From Reddybacter sp041622675 (lineage in GTDB: Bacteria > Pseudomonadota > Gammaproteobacteria > Pseudomonadales > Porticoccaceae), in contig JBFJYH010000052.1 in NCBI GenBank assembly GCA_041622675.1, positions 1 to 16,925 of the forward strand: a stretch of DNA of 16,925 nt, in the 5' to 3' direction. A program made the translations under genes and the position numbers. Position 1 is the stretch's first letter. Every line of letters begins with the position of its first letter. This document shows, piece after piece, positions 14,394 to 16,925 of this stretch. Under the pieces are notes generated by a model. That model searched no databases. It had not been told where the DNA came from and was given only the letters and a program-made list of their open reading frames with translations.

Positions 14394-15143
14394 TTGAAAT
14401 TAACTCTAAGCTTGACTCGAAATTTAACGCTATTAGGTATAAGCACGCTGATGCTAGTAGCCTGTGACAAGCCAACCAGCAAAGATGACAATGAAACGCT
14501 GAACTTAGCGAACTCAACAACGGCCCAACAACAAACGACGACAGTCGTCGAACCGAACAGCGACTCACAAGCGCCTTTAACTACCAACATAACAGCGCTC
14601 CCAGCGTCAGCTTTTAAGACTGTCGAATGGGTCGACTTAATGCCAAAAGATGACTTGGACGCCTTGCTGAATCCGCCCAGCTATGTGACTGATGTTGAAG
14701 ATGGCTCTTTCGAGGACCAAATCAGTAGTCAAATCCAAAACAGCCTTGCCGCCGCCGAGGATGATCGCTACCAGCAGGCCTTAGCTTCAACGCGCATTAT
14801 CCCTGAGCTAGCAGGCCAGGCTATTCGAATTCCAGGTTTTATCGTGCCGCTTGAATTTGATGACGCGCAAACGATCACACAGTTTTTTCTGGTGCCTTTT
14901 TTTGGCGCCTGTATTCATGTACCTCCACCGCCACCCAATCAAATTATCTTTGTTAACTACCCTAAAGGTTTAAAGCAAGACGCCTTGTATGATGCCTTTT
15001 GGCTTTCAGGAATTCTCCATACGACAGTTGTTGAAAATGAAACTGCAACCGCTGCTTATAGCTTAACACTGCAATCCGTTGAACCTTATACCGATGAAGC
15101 CTACTCTGATGACGAGTATAGCGATGAAGATAACCTGGAATAG
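14394..15143 (+). CDS. DUF3299-family lipoprotein
   Basis: The 249-residue predicted lipoprotein has a short signal segment ending in the lipobox LVAC (Cys24). A Ser/Thr/Gln/Asn-rich linker of about 50 residues follows, then the DUF3299 domain (about 75-230) with its signature FFGACIHVPPPPPNQ (Cys173, His175). The tail from 231 to 249 is strongly acidic, with repeated Asp/Glu-Tyr-Ser units. The function is unknown; members sit beside MacB/FtsX-type ABC genes, as here. The conserved Cys, His and acidic tail would suit periplasmic metal handling, but that is inference. The start is TTG with a poor ribosome site, and a second TTG at 14412 is possible; no ATG gives a complete signal peptide. Confidence 0.87.
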   Translation: MKLTLSLTRNLTLLGISTLMLVACDKPTSKDDNETLNLANSTTAQQQTTTVVEPNSDSQAPLTTNITALPASAFKTVEWVDLMPKDDLDALLNPPSYVTDVEDGSFEDQISSQIQNSLAAAEDDRYQQALASTRIIPELAGQAIRIPGFIVPLEFDDAQTITQFFLVPFFGACIHVPPPPPNQIIFVNYPKGLKQDALYDAFWLSGILHTTVVENETATAAYSLTLQSVEPYTDEAYSDDEYSDEDNLE

Positions 15144-15180
15144 AAGCACCCTAGCTCGCCAAGATTCAACAACACTGCCG

Positions 15181-16188
15181 TTACGCTGCGGTACAAGCCA
15201 ACAACCGTTGATGTAATAAATTATCAGGCTGGCCCGTGGCAATTATTTCGATACAGCTTTCCATGCAAGTATCCAAGGCAGTCTCTGTGAGAGCATCAGA
15301 GGTCAGGTTATAGCCAAACAAACCTTCATTGGTAATAAATACCGCTTTCATTCGCACAACCTGCAAATCTGCTAAAAAAGACCATAGCTTTTGCCGATTA
15401 AAAACAATATCGGATATAAACCGCCAACCGATACTGTTAAAACCGCCCTCCTCATTCTCCGCCTGAATGAAGCCGCTGGCAGGAATCGGCGCGGGTGAAA
15501 CAGTTGAACGACTTTTTTTTTCGATGCGCTGGTGATCGACGGGTAAGGGATAATTTGTGGCTGAGCCATGTAATGCCGAAAGCGCAATCTCGCCATGCTG
15601 GGTAAAGCTAACTTGAGCGTGGGGCTGTCCAAACCGCTTCACGTAAGCCACTAAGCGCGCCCTATCACTGTCAGCCATTAAATCCAATTTATTGCCAATA
15701 ACGGTGTCGGCAATCGCAATTTGCTGGTTAAAGGTGTTATTGCTCGTATAACGCTCGTCAGCTAAATTCCTGGCATCCACCAGGGTTAGCGTTTTCCCCA
15801 ATGACAAAACCTCCTGATAGCGTGGCGCTGATAGCACTTGTAACACTTCTTTTGGATGCCCAAGCCCGGTAGGTTCAATCAGTAAACGTGCAGGTCGAGA
15901 TTTTAACAACAACTGGTTTAGTGCCACCTGCATGGGTAAACCAGCCGCACAACACATGCAACCGCCTGGAACCTCGCGAATAAAGACCTCACCTGCATTG
16001 ACGTGTTGACCTTCAAACAAAGCCCCATCGACACCGATTTCGCCGAACTCATTAACCAGCACGGCCCAGCGCTCACCCTCTGGTTTACTATTGAGTAAAT
16101 GTAAAATCGCCGATGTTTTCCCAACTCCCAAAAACCCCGTAATGATATTGGTGGGAACCCCATGGATGCGCAATTGTTCAGAGCTCAT
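15181..16188 (-). CDS. COG0523 metallochaperone GTPase (CobW/ZigA-like)
   Basis: A 335-residue G3E-family GTPase. Members deliver metals, often zinc, to client enzymes. Walker A is GFLGVGKT (18-25). Switch residues lie in VNEFGEIGVD, the metal-binding GGCMCC (Cys77, Cys79, Cys80) is the COG0523 CxCC signature, EPTGLGHP is Walker B-like, and NKLD (166-169) gives guanine specificity. A C-terminal CobW_C domain follows. There is no His-rich insertion of the kind found in nickel or cobalt members. The start overlaps the end of the gamma-carbonic anhydrase gene by 11 bp with little ribosome site of its own, so the two are translationally coupled, and that enzyme is the obvious candidate client. 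It converges on the DUF3299 gene with 37 bp between them. Confidence 0.92.
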   Translation of the reverse strand: MSSEQLRIHGVPTNIITGFLGVGKTSAILHLLNSKPEGERWAVLVNEFGEIGVDGALFEGQHVNAGEVFIREVPGGCMCCAAGLPMQVALNQLLLKSRPARLLIEPTGLGHPKEVLQVLSAPRYQEVLSLGKTLTLVDARNLADERYTSNNTFNQQIAIADTVIGNKLDLMADSDRARLVAYVKRFGQPHAQVSFTQHGEIALSALHGSATNYPLPVDHQRIEKKSRSTVSPAPIPASGFIQAENEEGGFNSIGWRFISDIVFNRQKLWSFLADLQVVRMKAVFITNEGLFGYNLTSDALTETALDTCMESCIEIIATGQPDNLLHQRLLACTAA

Positions 16189-16738
16189 TAGCCAACTTTT
16201 TGTAGCCGTGAACTAAGGCGTGGTTAGCAGACACCACAGACTCTGAAAAAGCTGAATATTCAGGCAATACTTGTGAAATGCAATTCAGATCGAAACCAGG
16301 ACCAATATTGCTCATGGGCGGAACATGAAAATTTTTAGGTAAATCCAGACCATCTACAACACAATTGTGGCGAATAACACAACCGCGCCCAATGGATGTG
16401 CGAAAAACCACTGAATTAAAGCCGATAAATACATCATCTCCGACCTCACAAGGCCCGTGTACGATTGAGCGATGGGCAATAGATGTACGTTCGCCGATGA
16501 TTACTGCCGCACCAGACCGAGAGTGAATCACCACCCCATCCTGTATGTTGGTATCGCGCATAATAATGACAGGCTCCATTTCTCCAGCCTCATCAACTTC
16601 GTCAGCACGAATCACCGCATATGGCCCAACAAATACGTTGTCTTCAATGATCACTTTTCCACAGATAATAGCGGTGGGATCAATAAATGCATTCGCTGAA
16701 ACAATAGGCATATCGCCGCTTGGATTTTTTCGTAACAT
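16178..16738 (-). CDS. Gamma-carbonic anhydrase-like hexapeptide protein
   Basis: The 186-residue left-handed beta-helix protein is built of hexapeptide repeats (for example AFIDPTAIICGKVIIEDNVF). The three zinc-ligand histidines of the gamma class are present: His72 (VVIHS), His89 and His94 (IAHRSIVHG). The conserved Arg44 and Asp46 (VIRADEVDE) and Gln66-Asp67 (NIQDGVV) are also there. The His72-His89 spacing is short, so the proton-shuttle loop of archaeal Cam is missing and it is closer to the CamH/YrdA group, whose activity varies. GAGG lies 7 nt before the ATG. It is the first gene of a pair with the COG0523 GTPase, and a similar gene (PA5540) sits in a Zur-controlled P. aeruginosa cluster, from memory. 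Confidence 0.9.
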   Translation of the reverse strand: MLRKNPSGDMPIVSANAFIDPTAIICGKVIIEDNVFVGPYAVIRADEVDEAGEMEPVIIMRDTNIQDGVVIHSRSGAAVIIGERTSIAHRSIVHGPCEVGDDVFIGFNSVVFRTSIGRGCVIRHNCVVDGLDLPKNFHVPPMSNIGPGFDLNCISQVLPEYSAFSESVVSANHALVHGYKKLANEL

Positions 16739-16832
16739 ACTTTTACCTCATCATTGAATTGGCGAATAGTGGCATTGGCGATAGTGATGGCAATGCTTAT
16801 GAAGTGCGGGCATCAACCAAGAGGCGCTACAA

Positions 16833-16925
16833 TTACTTACCGCAACATTTTTTAAATTTACGCCCGTTGCCACACGGGCAAGGATCATTGCGCCCCACTT
16901 TCGGTTCTGCGCGGGTTATTGGAGC
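16833..16925 (-). CDS. SEC-C zinc-motif protein, C-terminal fragment
   Basis: Only the last 30 codons lie in the window. They end in VGRNDPCPCGNGRKFKKCCG and a final Lys, a textbook SEC-C motif (C-x-C-x8-C-C) that binds one zinc ion. SecA ends in a related motif, but usually with Cys-His rather than the Cys-Cys seen here. Short SEC-C proteins such as the PBPRA1643 family or YchJ/YecA-like proteins fit better. The gene points the same way as the gamma-carbonic anhydrase gene and ends 94 bp before it, so co-transcription is possible. The identity of the full protein cannot be decided from this fragment. Confidence 0.8.
   Translation of the reverse strand, partial: APITRAEPKVGRNDPCPCGNGRKFKKCCGK

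Noticed and set aside
16833..16925. C-terminus of SecA
   Set aside because: The motif ends in Cys-Cys-Gly-Lys rather than the usual SecA Cys-His, and nothing nearby supports secA; it cannot be fully excluded from 30 residues.

Overview
The window looks like chromosomal DNA from a free-living, probably marine or aquatic gammaproteobacterium. The grounds are a 540-residue ATP-type PEP carboxykinase, a close relative of E. coli DauA, an RND pump with a NodT-type outer-membrane lipoprotein, and a DUF3299/ABC/COG0523 zinc-type gene set of the kind known in Pseudomonas. The genus cannot be fixed from sequence alone. No rRNA, tRNA, CRISPR array, integrase, transposase or complete insertion sequence was seen.

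Positions 1-1400 (minus strand) hold an arsenic operon read arsR, arsI, arsC, acr3, the last cut by the window edge. The last three genes are coupled by 1-4 bp overlaps. The set covers arsenate (ArsC plus Acr3) and trivalent organoarsenicals (ArsI cleaves the C-As bond, Acr3 exports the arsenite). A perfect inverted repeat covers the predicted arsR -10 and start codon, which suggests an autoregulated and possibly leaderless promoter. Positions 1734-7473 (plus) hold a complete tripartite RND efflux operon (periplasmic adaptor, inner-membrane pump, outer-membrane lipoprotein channel), with both junctions being ATGA overlaps. It ends in a heptanucleotide tandem repeat that includes the last stop codon, followed by about 400 bp with no convincing gene.

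Positions 7870-10202 (minus) hold dauA (C4-dicarboxylate transporter), an unrecognised 76-residue protein overlapping its end, and a PhnA/YjdM zinc-ribbon protein. pckA (10347-11969) is divergent from dauA across a 144-bp AT-rich region, pairing uptake of C4 acids with the first committed step of gluconeogenesis. A 16-bp wobble-containing RNA hairpin lies behind pckA, then a small orphan ribbon-helix-helix protein.

Positions 12350-16738 look like a zinc-homeostasis island. A MacB/FtsX-type ABC transporter (minus) is divergent from a DUF3299 lipoprotein (plus). Between them lies a palindrome resembling a Zur box that contains the predicted -10 of the lipoprotein gene. Facing the lipoprotein gene are a gamma-carbonic anhydrase and an overlapping COG0523 (CobW/ZigA-like) metallochaperone GTPase. 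The window ends in the C-terminus of a SEC-C zinc-motif protein. From memory, related genes are Zur-controlled in P. aeruginosa (PA4063-PA4066 and PA5535-PA5541), so the working model is a zinc-starvation response cluster. The zinc reading is inference; the gene families are well supported.
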